Part shown: piece by piece, positions 8,222 through 17,874 of the stretch
Position numbering within the stretch: the first letter of the stretch is position 1
How the letters are laid out: every line of letters begins with the position of its first letter
Assembly (NCBI RefSeq): GCF_035712445.1
Contig: NZ_DASTAT010000026.1
Span: 1 to 64,000 of the forward strand
Length of the DNA: 64,000 nucleotides
Source of the DNA: Oligoflexus sp.
Lineage (GTDB): Bacteria; Bdellovibrionota_B; Oligoflexia; Oligoflexales; Oligoflexaceae
Reading direction: 5' to 3'
Position numbers and translations under genes: made by a program
The notes under the pieces: model-generated
Told to the model about the DNA's origin: nothing
The model's input: the letters and a program-made list of their open reading frames with translations, nothing else
Databases searched by the model: none

Positions 8222-8524
8222 ATGCTGAAATTAAACTTGATTTTAACTCTGTTCCTGAACCTTTTTTTCATCAGCCCTGGGGAATCGTCCCTTTATGCTT
8301 CGCAAAACCTGGTAGAGCAGTCTTGCACTCAGGTTTTGGAGCAAAGGCTTGTTGTGGTGAACGAGAATGGAAAATGCACAGCGACCTGGACATGTGACGC
8401 AAAAAACCTGTCTGTGCAGTGCGAAAACACGGAGTGCAAATGTTTCGACGGTGACCAGTACTACAACGTTTCCTCGTATCCGGGCTGTGACTCGTCGAAG
8501 TTGAGCATCTGTTTCACCAAATAG
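8222..8524 (+). CDS. Small secreted protein with eight cysteines
   Basis: The ATG at 8222 gives a clear signal peptide (MLKLNLILTLFLNLFFISPG). The frame is open further upstream, but that part is not protein-like. The mature protein is about 80 residues and holds eight cysteines: SCTQ, KCTATWTC, QCENTECKC, GCDS and ICF. This suggests four disulfides and a compact extracellular fold. No known knottin or inhibitor signature could be assigned. It follows the Ala-rich repeat gene by 73 bases and is followed by a terminator, so the two form a likely unit. The function is unknown; a structural or cross-linking partner of the repeat protein is one possibility. Confidence 0.65.
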   Translation: MLKLNLILTLFLNLFFISPGESSLYASQNLVEQSCTQVLEQRLVVVNENGKCTATWTCDAKNLSVQCENTECKCFDGDQYYNVSSYPGCDSSKLSICFTK

Positions 8525-8553
8525 CCGAGCGGACTCTAAAACAAAGCATCCCC

Positions 8554-8598
8554 ATCGCTTTTCGTGGTATCAATCGATGCCACGAAACGATGTTTTTT
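8554..8598 (+). terminator. Rho-independent terminator
   Basis: A long stem pairs atcgcttttcgtggtatc with gatgccacgaaacgat, with small mismatches, and is followed by GTTTTTT at 8592-8598. It lies 30 bases after the stop of the Cys-rich gene and closes the two-gene unit. Confidence 0.75.
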
Positions 8599-8800
8599 CA
8601 TGCAATACCCGACAGGAGCCAGGAGAAATCCCTGAAGCCTTGCAGAACGTTGAGGCGGCGAGCTCCAGCGACCAGCCGCAGCTGCCTATAAGATTAACCT
8701 TGGATAGTCATTCCCGACATATGGAAATCCCTGTGTTGAATTGTAGCGCCGATTCTCTTATGAAAAATCATAGGCTAAACCTTCGAATGAGGAAACCATC

Positions 8801-9088
8801 ATGCCCGATCAGAATATCCAGAATCCAAGTGAGAGCGCCCATACCTATAGCTCGCAACAAAAAGTTTTTGCCAATCTGGATCGCATCCTGAGTAACCAGG
8901 AAAAGGTCGACAAGGTTCTATCGAACCAGGCCACTATTCTAGCCAATCAAGACCGTATCTTGAGAAACCAGGAAAAGTTGGATACGATCCTGAACAATCA
9001 ATCCATTATCATTTCGAATCAAGAACAGCGGATCATCGCTACGCTTGAAAAAGTTCTGGAAGCTCAGCAAAGATCATCAGTGCATTGA
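8801..9088 (+). CDS. Small coiled-coil protein with NQ repeats
   Basis: The ATG follows GAGGAAA with 7-base spacing. After a polar start of about 25 residues the protein is a continuous amphipathic helix. It contains a 24-residue tandem repeat: NQEKVDKVLSNQATILANQD followed by RILR, and then NQEKLDTILNNQSIIISNQE with a similar end. Ile and Leu alternate with a conserved Asn-Gln pair every 7 or 10 residues, which gives a coiled coil with buried Asn. There is no signal peptide or membrane segment. Similar ILANQ repeat proteins of unknown role occur in various bacteria (recalled, not checked). It has its own terminator at 9131-9172. Confidence 0.7.
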   Translation: MPDQNIQNPSESAHTYSSQQKVFANLDRILSNQEKVDKVLSNQATILANQDRILRNQEKLDTILNNQSIIISNQEQRIIATLEKVLEAQQRSSVH

Positions 9089-9130
9089 TTGACTTTGTTC
9101 ATACTTTACGCAGGCATGACAGAACACAAT

Positions 9131-9172
9131 AAGAGAAAGAGACTCGATAGGCCTCTTTCTCTTGCTATTTTT
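9131..9172 (+). terminator. Rho-independent terminator
   Basis: The perfect 11-bp stem aagagaaagag (9131-9141) / ctctttctctt (9153-9163) is followed by GCTATTTTT. It closes the NQ-repeat gene. It also lies downstream of the opposing barrel gene and may act on both strands. Confidence 0.75.
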
Positions 9173-9255
9173 GTGCAAGAGCCTGATTCACAGCCGACAC
9201 GATTGCCGCCTTGAAACAGGCAAACTCGCGCCCGGGGCTCGGAATTTTCTGCAGC

Positions 9256-10491
9256 TTAAAAGGTCATAAGAAAGCTTGCCTGCCCCCCGCCCCAGGGATG
9301 GAAACCATGCCTGGTAAAAGGGAAGTCTCTGGCGATCTGATCCAGATCCCAGGTTGAAGTCAATCTCATGCGTCCATGCCGGCCCAAAGCAAAATCAGGT
9401 CCCCAGTTTAGTTTGACTTCAGTGGAATGCTCGTGTTTTTCTTCATCCACATTCACTTGATTGATTGTCAGCCCCCAATGCTGCTGATGCAGGCCTTCCC
9501 AGAAAGGTCTGCTCCAATTCCACAGCAGAGCCGCTTCATAACGCCCCATTTGATCGTCCAGAACGGATTCATCCAGGACATGCTGCTTTTGCGTCGTCTC
9601 CCCAAGAGCCCACAGTGCATACGATACCGACTCCTGGCCCAGTCTGATGCGCTGACCGAATTCCAGGGTTGAACGAATATCCTGATATCCTTGCCGCGTC
9701 GGGCGTGAAAGAGCTTCCAGAGATTCCCGTTCCCGAACCTGTGTCAGATGCACGAAGAATTCCTTGGTTTCAGCCATGTTGTATTGCCAGTAAAGATCGG
9801 TCAGCTGCCATTGATAGGCATAACGCTGATCTTTGCTGACCAGGTGCCAGTCCACAGGCTGATCCTGCTTATGCTGCAAACGCAAAGTCGAACGGCTCCA
9901 GGTCTGCAAAGCCAGCAATTCCCACGACCAGGGATGGCGCGTACGATAATTCTCGCGTTGGAGTTTTTTTTCATTATAGAACGTGTCCACGGACCAAGCG
10001 ATGAGCTGCCATTGAAAACCTTCAACCGGCTGATAATCCAGCTTCACTCCAAGATCGGCAAAAGACTTTTCGGTACTGCCGTCCGCGAGAATGCCGAAAC
10101 GCCAACCATTCTGCTGAGCCCCATAAGAGAGTTCCAAGGCCGAATCGCTGCGTATACTGCGTGGCTCCTCACTGCGATCCGAGGTGAAAGCCAGCTGCCA
10201 AGGGTCATCCTCCGACGTTCTCAGCTTGAGGCTCTGCTGATAGAGAAATTCCTTCTTGTTGAGGCTTCCGGCTGCCGAACGAAAACCCACGCGCGTCCCT
10301 GACCAATTCACTTCCCAGCTGGAGGGATCCCGGTAGCTGAGAATGTCATTGTAGTACTCGACACCAAGGCCAGTGACTCGATCAAGCGTGTCCGCATTAT
10401 GATGGTTCCAGCGCGCCTCACCGTCCTTCGTTAACAGGACAAGCACCAGCCCTACTCCATAAATCGCAGCATTTTGCATGGCTTGACCCAT
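9256..10491 (-). CDS. Putative outer-membrane beta-barrel protein
   Basis: The chosen start (ATG at 10491, with another ATG at 10479) gives an N-terminal hydrophobic segment, MQNAAIYGVGLVLVLLTKDG, that acts as a signal peptide. The remaining roughly 380 residues consist of alternating amphipathic strands rich in Trp, Tyr and Gln, such as WEVNWSGTRVGFRSAAG and YAYQWQLTDLYWQYNM. The protein ends in ...GGQASFLMTF, with the terminal Phe typical of proteins inserted by the Bam complex. Length and strand pattern fit a 16-18 stranded barrel. No porin, TonB-receptor plug or transporter family was recognised. It appears to be transcribed alone. Confidence 0.65.
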   Translation of the reverse strand: MGQAMQNAAIYGVGLVLVLLTKDGEARWNHHNADTLDRVTGLGVEYYNDILSYRDPSSWEVNWSGTRVGFRSAAGSLNKKEFLYQQSLKLRTSEDDPWQLAFTSDRSEEPRSIRSDSALELSYGAQQNGWRFGILADGSTEKSFADLGVKLDYQPVEGFQWQLIAWSVDTFYNEKKLQRENYRTRHPWSWELLALQTWSRSTLRLQHKQDQPVDWHLVSKDQRYAYQWQLTDLYWQYNMAETKEFFVHLTQVRERESLEALSRPTRQGYQDIRSTLEFGQRIRLGQESVSYALWALGETTQKQHVLDESVLDDQMGRYEAALLWNWSRPFWEGLHQQHWGLTINQVNVDEEKHEHSTEVKLNWGPDFALGRHGRMRLTSTWDLDQIARDFPFTRHGFHPWGGGQASFLMTF

Positions 10492-10560
10492 CAATGAACT
10501 TGCCTTTATAAGCGGATGCAATGGAACGGCATTTACGCCATGAAAAAGTAAGTCGACCAC

Positions 10561-11333
10561 TCAAAATAGCCCATTTTGGTCGCCAGTAAAAGCGCTATAG
10601 AATGAGACAGACGCCTCCAGGAACGCCGGGCCACTGATCAGCCATCGCCGCTGACGCCGACGCCGGAGGTTTTGTCCCCAGCGCGACTCTCTAAATGGAA
10701 GCGCGTCCTGCGCGGCAGGGCAGGCCATTCTACGCGATGTGGTGACGCTCTGCTGCAGTTTCCGCCTGTGAAGACCGCAGGCGGACTCAGTAATCCTCAG
10801 TCAGCGCGGCAATCCAAAGCGCTCAGAAACTGGACTCCCTGGTGACTTTGAAAGCGTGACTGTGCGCTTCACTTCATCGAAACGTTCACTGTTTTTCTCT
10901 TCAAGCAGGATGACATTGACCCCGAATAGTACTCCGGCGAAATCTGGGAAAACACAGGCTGCAGGGCGTGATTGCCAGCGGAAAATTGCAGGCCTTCTGA
11001 GACGACGCCCTCTGCTCATGTCGGCGATAGTCTTCGAGCATCCGCTGGAATGCCCAATGGAAAATTCGATCGGATCTCACGGCCCTGCCTTGATCCACCA
11101 TGCCATGAGATTTTGCCACCTGATCGTTTGGCCGCGTCCAGGCTCAGTGTATTGGATAGTCGAATGGTTTTATTTAACAACTGCTGTGTGAAAAGTTCCA
11201 GCTCCATGAGAACTCATTGCGTTTAAAGTTGAACGAGCTTATGTATAGTTTGTTAAGATTTTCTGTTTTTCTGCTGGAAAACGGAACAGCTGCTCGATTG
11301 CCCAAGGTTTGAAAACACGGGAACTTGAAAACC
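10561..11333. other. Gene-poor interval with possible gene debris
   Basis: No intact gene is supported here. On the minus strand three short frames (11207-11016, 11119-10901, 11019-10801) have partly protein-like composition, for example LFTQQLLNKTIRLSNTLSLD and FAGVLFGVNVILLEEKNSER. They could be one frameshifted gene that I cannot identify. A hairpin ccgcctg (10762-10768) / caggcgg (10778-10784) lies near the left side. Confidence 0.35.
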
Positions 11334-14210
11334 ATGATTGCTCTGAAAAACGTACTACTCCCCGAGCATCATTTTGCGAGGCGAGTATCCACCAGCCTCC
11401 CTGAAATCATGGAAATGCGCCGACGCCAGCTTAAAGACCGCGAACGACAATGGCTTCACATACTTTTTAAGCTGCTGCCAGGTATAGCCGGGGCATTCGG
11501 GATCGGAATCGGCGTCATTTCCCTTCTGGGCTGGCATCTCCAGCGCCCTCTTCTTTCTCGATGGGACCCGAATTTCGCGCCTCAGTCTTACAACTCTGGT
11601 ATTACTTTTATAATACTGGGACTTGGCCTCTTGTTCCTTCGAACACCATGGAAGCCGGTGTCGGCTGTTTGCAGCGTCCCCCCAGTGGTGCTTGGTCTGA
11701 CGGTCATATACGAATGGCTAACCGATAGTTCAACAGGGATAGAGACAGTCGCATTCTCGTTTTTCTCTCCCCTTGGGTTGAGCTATACAGAAAAGACCTC
11801 CCCAAATACGGCAGTCGCGTTCGTGTTCCTGGGACTATCCCTCTTTCTGAGTGCAGTCCGAAACGTCAAGCGGCCGCCGAGTGAGGCGATTCAGGAGTTC
11901 ATTGCCGCAGCGGGAGCCATCGCGGCCGCATTCGGATCCTTGGCCCTCATTGGCTATGGACTGAATATTCAGGCCACTTATGATCTCGGCGCCATCGCGC
12001 GGATGTCACTCAATTCGGCCCTCACCTGTGCCATCATAGGCTTTTGCCAGGTGGCATGGACTTGCGCAGAAGACCTGAGTCGTGGCCGGACCTTGTTGTT
12101 CTGCTTAAGAGCACCGCTCGTGTTTTTTATCCTGTCCGGCTCTATCGTCATCGCCAGTGCTGTCTATAACAGAACGTTGGACTTGCAAAGAATCAACGCT
12201 CAAGTGACGGCACAGGAGATTAAAAATGAAGTGATCGCCGGGATCACACCCCCCGTCAATGCTCTCTCGCGCCTTGCTACGCGAACTTTTCGCATGACCA
12301 GCACGCGTGATCGGATATCCAAGCAGGAATGGCAGGCCGAAGCCCATGAACTCATTTCTGACATGCCGGAACTTATCCATGTGGCATGGCTCAGTCATAC
12401 GCTCCTGGCGGCGTGGACTGCAGGGGGCCAGGTCGCGCCTGAAATTGACGTGAGCGAGGCGTATGCTCATGATAGCCTGGTGCGCGTCCAATCGCAGATC
12501 CCTGGTTTATCCTGCCAGCCGCAACTTTCTTCAACCTGGAGAGGTTCGCAACCAGGTCGCACTATGATGATAGCCATCCCGGTTGGCTGCGAATCATCGT
12601 CTCCAGGAATCATCGTCGGCAGTATCAGCATGGAAAGGATCATTCAAGAAGCCATACACGATGCAGAAGCCGCAGGATATGGAGTCCGTATTGCCAACGA
12701 CAACGTCACATTCTATAAAACGCAGCAGGCGAATATCTCTTTCGATCATACCCTCAGCACGATAACAGTACCGATCTATGATCAGCTTTGGAAAGTGGAA
12801 CTCTTTTCAGGACCGGGCATCGAAAAGGCAGCTCCGGATGGCAACCACCTCTATTTCCTCGTGCTCGCTTCAGGTCTGCTGATGGCCTTGCTGGTCAATA
12901 CCGTCATGCGGCTCGCGGCCAAGACGCGCCTTCGCGAGGATAGTCTGGCCATGACGGTCGCAGAACTCAACGAGGAAGTGAAGCGCCGGGAATCCATTGA
13001 ACACGATCTACGGAAATCTGAAGAAGCGGCTGAGGCGGCCCAGAAGGTTGCGGAAGTTGCCAGCCATACCAAAACTGAATTTCTGGCAAATATGAGCCAC
13101 GAAATCCGCACCCCCATGGGAGCCATCCTGGGTTTCTCAGAGCTGATGCTGGCTCCTGCCGCCACTCGTGACGATCGTATCAAATTCGCCGGAATCATCC
13201 ATCGGAGTAGCCGCAATCTCTCCAGGCTGCTTGATGATATCCTTGATCTTTCGAAAGTTGAGTCGGGACATCTCACGATCGAGAAACGCGATATCGTTCT
13301 GGAAGATGTGATATTCGATGCAATAGAGCTTTTAAGAAAGAGAGCGGACGACAAGGGTCTGCAGCTTCATGTCACGATCGATGCGGATGTCCCCAAGCGG
13401 ATCATCACAGATTCGGCCAGGCTCACTCAAATCATAATCAACCTTCTCGGGAATGCCTTAAAGTTCACTGAAAAAGGTGGGGTTAGCCTCACGGTTCGCG
13501 CGCCTGCAACGCAAATGGGGGACGCTCCGTCCTTCCAAACCCTGACTTTTGCCATTACCGACAGCGGTATCGGCATAAGTCCCCAACAGGCCCAGCATCT
13601 CTTTAAGCCTTTCAGCCAGGCAAACGCTTCAACGTCTCGTCGCTACGGCGGCACGGGTCTCGGTCTGGCCTTGTCCCGCCGCCTCGCTCAAATGCTCGGT
13701 GGAGATGTCGTCCTTGCAGAATCCGCTATCGGCAAAGGAAGTCGATTTGAAGCGACCATTCAAGTCGGACTGCCAGTTTCGGAAGCCGTGATCACGCCTC
13801 ACATGAAGAGTCCGTTAACGCAAACATCCCCCCAGAGTCTCGCGGGCCGCAGAATTCTAGTGGTCGATGATGCCGAGGATAACCGTCTCCTGCTGAACCT
13901 GTTTCTGCGCAATATCGGTGCGACAGTCGAATGCGTTGAGAATGCTCAACTCGGTATTTCCCGTGCCCTTGCTACGCCCTTCGACGCGATTCTCATGGAC
14001 ATTGAAATGCCTGACGTCGATGGATATCAAGCCACGCGACAACTGCGTTCCGAGGGCTATCAGGGCCCGATTATTGCCATCACGGCTCATGCCACGCAGG
14101 AGGTGCGATTCAAATGCATTCAGGCAGGATGCAATGATTTCATGACGAAGCCGATCAATCGGGATTCTCTGTTAAAACAGGTCAGACAGCATATCAAAGC
14201 CAAGGTGTAA
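11334..14210 (+). CDS. Membrane hybrid histidine kinase with C-terminal receiver
   Basis: The N-terminal half has about eight hydrophobic segments (residues 45-265). A roughly 240-residue extracytoplasmic region between further membrane helices (about 265 and 530) follows, resembling a CHASE-type sensor. A short coiled coil leads to HisKA with the phospho-acceptor in [10 protein letters not shown] (His589). The ATPase has N-box NLLGNALKF and glycine boxes DSGIGIS and [11 protein letters not shown] receiver follows with [10 protein letters not shown] and the phosphorylated Asp889 (ILMDIEMPD), plus a conserved KPI near the end. All catalytic motifs are present. The frame begins at a TTG at 11325, but the ATG at 11334 is better spaced from the upstream purines. 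No partner HPt or regulator gene is adjacent. Confidence 0.9.
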   Translation: MIALKNVLLPEHHFARRVSTSLPEIMEMRRRQLKDRERQWLHILFKLLPGIAGAFGIGIGVISLLGWHLQRPLLSRWDPNFAPQSYNSGITFIILGLGLLFLRTPWKPVSAVCSVPPVVLGLTVIYEWLTDSSTGIETVAFSFFSPLGLSYTEKTSPNTAVAFVFLGLSLFLSAVRNVKRPPSEAIQEFIAAAGAIAAAFGSLALIGYGLNIQATYDLGAIARMSLNSALTCAIIGFCQVAWTCAEDLSRGRTLLFCLRAPLVFFILSGSIVIASAVYNRTLDLQRINAQVTAQEIKNEVIAGITPPVNALSRLATRTFRMTSTRDRISKQEWQAEAHELISDMPELIHVAWLSHTLLAAWTAGGQVAPEIDVSEAYAHDSLVRVQSQIPGLSCQPQLSSTWRGSQPGRTMMIAIPVGCESSSPGIIVGSISMERIIQEAIHDAEAAGYGVRIANDNVTFYKTQQANISFDHTLSTITVPIYDQLWKVELFSGPGIEKAAPDGNHLYFLVLASGLLMALLVNTVMRLAAKTRLREDSLAMTVAELNEEVKRRESIEHDLRKSEEAAEAAQKVAEVASHTKTEFLANMSHEIRTPMGAILGFSELMLAPAATRDDRIKFAGIIHRSSRNLSRLLDDILDLSKVESGHLTIEKRDIVLEDVIFDAIELLRKRADDKGLQLHVTIDADVPKRIITDSARLTQIIINLLGNALKFTEKGGVSLTVRAPATQMGDAPSFQTLTFAITDSGIGISPQQAQHLFKPFSQANASTSRRYGGTGLGLALSRRLAQMLGGDVVLAESAIGKGSRFEATIQVGLPVSEAVITPHMKSPLTQTSPQSLAGRRILVVDDAEDNRLLLNLFLRNIGATVECVENAQLGISRALATPFDAILMDIEMPDVDGYQATRQLRSEGYQGPIIAITAHATQEVRFKCIQAGCNDFMTKPINRDSLLKQVRQHIKAKV

Positions 14211-14251
14211 CGCGAGCTGCTCCTAATAATGAATCCCATGAGCTAACCCTG

Positions 14252-14280
14252 GGCGCCGCACGGATGTCCGGCGCCTGGCT
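14252..14280. terminator. Hairpin between convergent genes
   Basis: GGCGCCG (14252-14258) pairs with CGGCGCC (14269-14275). It sits in the 73-bp gap between the hybrid kinase stop and the stop of the opposing LRR lipoprotein gene. The T-run is weak, so its strength as a terminator is uncertain. Confidence 0.45.
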
Positions 14281-14283
14281 TCA

Positions 14284-17200
14284 TTAGCGGCCTTCGCAGG
14301 CTGCCCATAGGGGTTCAAATTCAGGATAAACCAAAGTCGTCCCTTTCATAACGCGCATGATTTCGCAGGTCTTGACGCGATCCCGTATCCCTTCCGCGAT
14401 TTCCGGGGCCAGGAGGATGGTCTTTACCTGTCCGAACTGCTGGGAAAGGCCTTTCTCCGTCCAAAGGAGTTCACCAGTTCCACTAAGATCCAACGTTTGA
14501 ACGACACCAGCTGGAAGGATATTCGTCGGGGTCTTTTCGGAAATCAATGTTTGAACAAAAAGTCCCTCGGCGGGGAGCGTGAGCTCAGCATTCATGTGAA
14601 AGACAGGCAGTACATAGGGGGTTTCATTTAAAGGCAAATCCCAGTTTTCCACCGTGCTGCTACTCAGACTGAATTCCCCAAGCTTCAGCTTCCAGACTGA
14701 GTTCAAAGTTTGGATGCTGGCCATCTTCAAGCCCAGGGATTCAAGCGCCGGGAACTTGGTCGCAATATCAGCGATATCAAGCGCTTCATCGCGGTTTTGA
14801 GCGTCCAATGTCAAGGATTTCAACTGGCTCAATGCACCCGCAGGGACAAATCGAATCGAATTCTCATGGTGCATGATGAGACTCTTCAGATTCGCGTAGA
14901 GTTCGAAATGCGGCCGCGTGATGTATCCATCATAGGATTGCCTATAATACTCAAGCTCCTGAAGGGCCGAGAGATCAAGCAGCTTTTCCAAATCATCAAT
15001 TTCCCGGTGCGATGTGACCAGTGAAGTGAGGGGGATCTTCTTATCCGGCACAGTAATGTTTTTCAGACAACTGTCAAAATAGCTAAAGGCGCTTTCCTTG
15101 CACTCAAGGTTCCTGATGTGTAGCTTCTTCAGGGGCAATTGCGTCAAGCTATATAGACTATATTCAGCAATCTGCAGGTTTTCCAGTGCCAACTCTTCAA
15201 GCTCAAGCCCCCTCAGAATTCTATCCAATTTCGTCACGTAGGTCGCTCTCGAATCCCCCAGAAGGGCAAACGATTTAAGACGCGGCGACTTGCGCTGCAG
15301 GAAGCGGAGGTCAATTTCATCGCTGTACCCCCATCTCATTGTTAGCCTCTCCAATTTTTCAAGCGACAGAATGGAATTGAATCCGGAGAGACGTCCAAGA
15401 CTCGTGTCATAGTCGACGCTGGTGGCATTGGCGAAATAACCGAGAGGAACACCGCTAGTGCCGCGACCATCAAAACGGGCACGAGTCACGGTCGTCACGG
15501 ACCCCAGAAAGCTCGGCAAAGGCTTCGGGAGTTTGACATTGTCCGGCATGATTTTCAGCGCAACAAAGCGATCGAAAATATCCTGACAGCTCATATCTTT
15601 CATCAGGCTTTCCGAGGCCAGACCCAGGACCCTGGGAAGATCATAGCCCAGCCGAACTTTCCAGTTGGATTTTTCACAGACTTGAACAGGATGCGCGATC
15701 GTATCGGCGAGACGTTCGGCTTTGGGATCGTCGCATTCCACCGCAACTTCAAATCGAGTCGTAAGATCGAAAGGAACCCGAAGCGTGTGGCGCCCTTTGC
15801 GAGCGATATCGTTTAAGAGTACCGATGATGGAGCCTGCGATCCTGTGCCATCAACCTTGAGGATCTTGCAGCCCTTGCTGTGAGAACCTAGCTCCCAGAC
15901 GGCGTCGACGCTGATTTGGTCAGCTTGGATCTGCGCGTTTCGCAGAAGCACATACCGCGGGTCGGATACATAGGCAACCGAAGTTTCAAGGCTTGGGACA
16001 TTGGACCCCGTGCAGTAGATTTGGATGTCCGTTTCCACGGTCAAAAGTGGATAACGCACGGTGGAGTAGATCACGCGCTTCTCATTGGCATTAACACTAC
16101 GCTTGAAATCAAGGTCTTTGATGGATACCGAACACGTCTCATAGCCGGCGGCGTTGATCTTCAATTCACTCGCTGTGGCCGTAACTGAAAAGTCTGGGGC
16201 ATACTCAAAGCGCACGATCTCGTTGTTGTAAGCGGTCAGATTATTGCCGTCCTTGCAGCTGATCCGGAAATGGGTCTCCTGCTTGACATCAACATCCATT
16301 TCGCCGGTATTCATGCTGGCATTCAGCTGTTTCAGAACAACCCATTCCCGTCCGCGCTCCACCAGGATCTCGCAGCTTTCCGCATTCTCCACAGACCAGG
16401 AGAGGCTGACCTTGTGCGTTCCAGGTTCAAGCCAGCGGGTCTTGATGGTGCCAGGACTGGCCAGGAATTTGATCACGTCAACGCGTGGCTTTACTTCAAT
16501 ACCAAGGTTCTGCTGCAGTTTCTCACCGAATTCATTGGAGCAATTCAGGACGAGCGACTTTGTGCTTTGATTCAGGTAGACCAGAAGCTCAATACCTTTC
16601 TCCAGTTCACTGCCACGTTCCGAGCGATCAACGAACTGAGTGGCACTGGCATTGTCGGCTTTGACTTCACATTTTTGGGCGCCATTCACCTGAAGAGTGA
16701 CACGACTCGTATCGAAGCGCGAACTCCCATAAAAACCTTCTGCAGGTCCACGGAAGGCCACCAGCTCAAGCTCGGCCCTCGTGGAAATTGTCAGCTGGCG
16801 ACTGACCCTCTGGAAGCGCGATCCCAGGCATTCCAGTTGAACAGTTCCCGGAGCAAGGGAGACGCGTTGCTCCGAGGACTCGGCATTGACAGCCATGCTT
16901 TCGCTGCCCTGCGCCAGACGGCATTCCTTGGCATGACTGACTTTCCACTGCAAGGGAACATCGACTTTCAATTCACTTTTCTTCTTTTTTAGGGATTCAG
17001 CAGGGCCAGTAAAACTCTCGATGCTCAAGCGACTTGAAGGACTGATCTGAGTCGCCACATCCAGGGTGGACGCCACTCTGGAGCCTGATGCGCTTTCACA
17101 TTCCAGGGTGACTTTGAGAGGTGCGCGAGCAGTGGTAACAGTGTACGAACCTTCTGCTGGATAATTCCGAAGATCCAATCCGTTCGCGGTATCAATCAGC

Positions 17201-17646
17201 TGACAATGTTTGGCGCTCAAAGCTTTCCATGTGATCACCTCACCCTCTGCGCCAGGTTCTATGGTGAAATGGACGAGGGAAAGTTTGGGAGGAAGGACGA
17301 TATTCAGCTGTGCACGAGCCGATCCACAGGTCAATTCAGCTTTGCTGTCCGCGGAGAGGGTGACCACGATACTGGCCTGCTTGCTGACATCGTAAGTCCG
17401 ATCGCTAAGCGACAGGGCGCATTGTTTGGCATTGGTGGTCCATCGCAACTCCACATCCTGGGAGGCTTGTCCCTGGACGGGAGCCAGGAATTGGAACGTG
17501 AAATCTTTCAGGAAAACCTGGGTATCTGCCGGAGAATTCGGAACATTGTCAGGAGCGGGTGTCGGCCCGGAACTGGAACCGGATTTCTTATCACACGCAG
17601 GAATTACAAGGGAAAAGGCGCTGAGCAAGGCGAGGATACGTAGCAT
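14284..17646 (-). CDS. Giant lipoprotein with seven Ig-like repeats and a leucine-rich C-terminus
   Basis: The ATG at 17646 opens a signal peptide with lipobox VIPAC (Cys18), so the 1120-residue protein is lipid anchored. The frame extends 19 codons upstream. Residues about 45-660 contain seven similar Ig-like units. Each has a Cys in an NAKQC-type strand and a second Cys 31-43 residues later: 76/107, 148/183, 242/273, 326/369, 425/464, 505/545 and 593/638. From about residue 700 onward there are irregular leucine-rich repeats (LKSFALLGDS, LEELALENLQI, PLKKLHIRNL, LKSLTLDAQN, LESLGLKMAS). The layout suggests a long stalk carrying a binding head at the cell surface or in the periplasm. No catalytic motif was found. 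The FecR-barrel gene lies upstream on the same strand. Confidence 0.8.
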   Translation of the reverse strand: MLRILALLSAFSLVIPACDKKSGSSSGPTPAPDNVPNSPADTQVFLKDFTFQFLAPVQGQASQDVELRWTTNAKQCALSLSDRTYDVSKQASIVVTLSADSKAELTCGSARAQLNIVLPPKLSLVHFTIEPGAEGEVITWKALSAKHCQLIDTANGLDLRNYPAEGSYTVTTARAPLKVTLECESASGSRVASTLDVATQISPSSRLSIESFTGPAESLKKKKSELKVDVPLQWKVSHAKECRLAQGSESMAVNAESSEQRVSLAPGTVQLECLGSRFQRVSRQLTISTRAELELVAFRGPAEGFYGSSRFDTSRVTLQVNGAQKCEVKADNASATQFVDRSERGSELEKGIELLVYLNQSTKSLVLNCSNEFGEKLQQNLGIEVKPRVDVIKFLASPGTIKTRWLEPGTHKVSLSWSVENAESCEILVERGREWVVLKQLNASMNTGEMDVDVKQETHFRISCKDGNNLTAYNNEIVRFEYAPDFSVTATASELKINAAGYETCSVSIKDLDFKRSVNANEKRVIYSTVRYPLLTVETDIQIYCTGSNVPSLETSVAYVSDPRYVLLRNAQIQADQISVDAVWELGSHSKGCKILKVDGTGSQAPSSVLLNDIARKGRHTLRVPFDLTTRFEVAVECDDPKAERLADTIAHPVQVCEKSNWKVRLGYDLPRVLGLASESLMKDMSCQDIFDRFVALKIMPDNVKLPKPLPSFLGSVTTVTRARFDGRGTSGVPLGYFANATSVDYDTSLGRLSGFNSILSLEKLERLTMRWGYSDEIDLRFLQRKSPRLKSFALLGDSRATYVTKLDRILRGLELEELALENLQIAEYSLYSLTQLPLKKLHIRNLECKESAFSYFDSCLKNITVPDKKIPLTSLVTSHREIDDLEKLLDLSALQELEYYRQSYDGYITRPHFELYANLKSLIMHHENSIRFVPAGALSQLKSLTLDAQNRDEALDIADIATKFPALESLGLKMASIQTLNSVWKLKLGEFSLSSSTVENWDLPLNETPYVLPVFHMNAELTLPAEGLFVQTLISEKTPTNILPAGVVQTLDLSGTGELLWTEKGLSQQFGQVKTILLAPEIAEGIRDRVKTCEIMRVMKGTTLVYPEFEPLWAACEGR

Positions 17647-17874
17647 GGTTTTTCGGCTCCACGGTAACAGCAGGGAAATCAATCGCCGTTGGAGCTTTTG
17701 CAAGCCTCTGGCCGAATATTAACCCGCTGAATTTATTCGATTATCGAGAATTGCAGAGTTAACGATTATTGAGTTGCGTCAAATTTTTGACGCTTAGGCT
17801 GCAGGACACCCAAGGTGATGCTTTATTGCGGCGGGAAGGGTCGGCAGCTGAAAGCCGGCTCGAACCTTGGAAAT

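Noticed and set aside
9748..10302. Plus-strand open frame inside the barrel gene
   Set aside because: Antisense to a protein with clear barrel strands, signal peptide and terminal Phe. It is a shadow frame.
16270..16992. Long plus-strand open frame across the LRR lipoprotein gene
   Set aside because: The opposite strand encodes a well-formed lipoprotein with a repeated Cys pattern. This frame has no motif.
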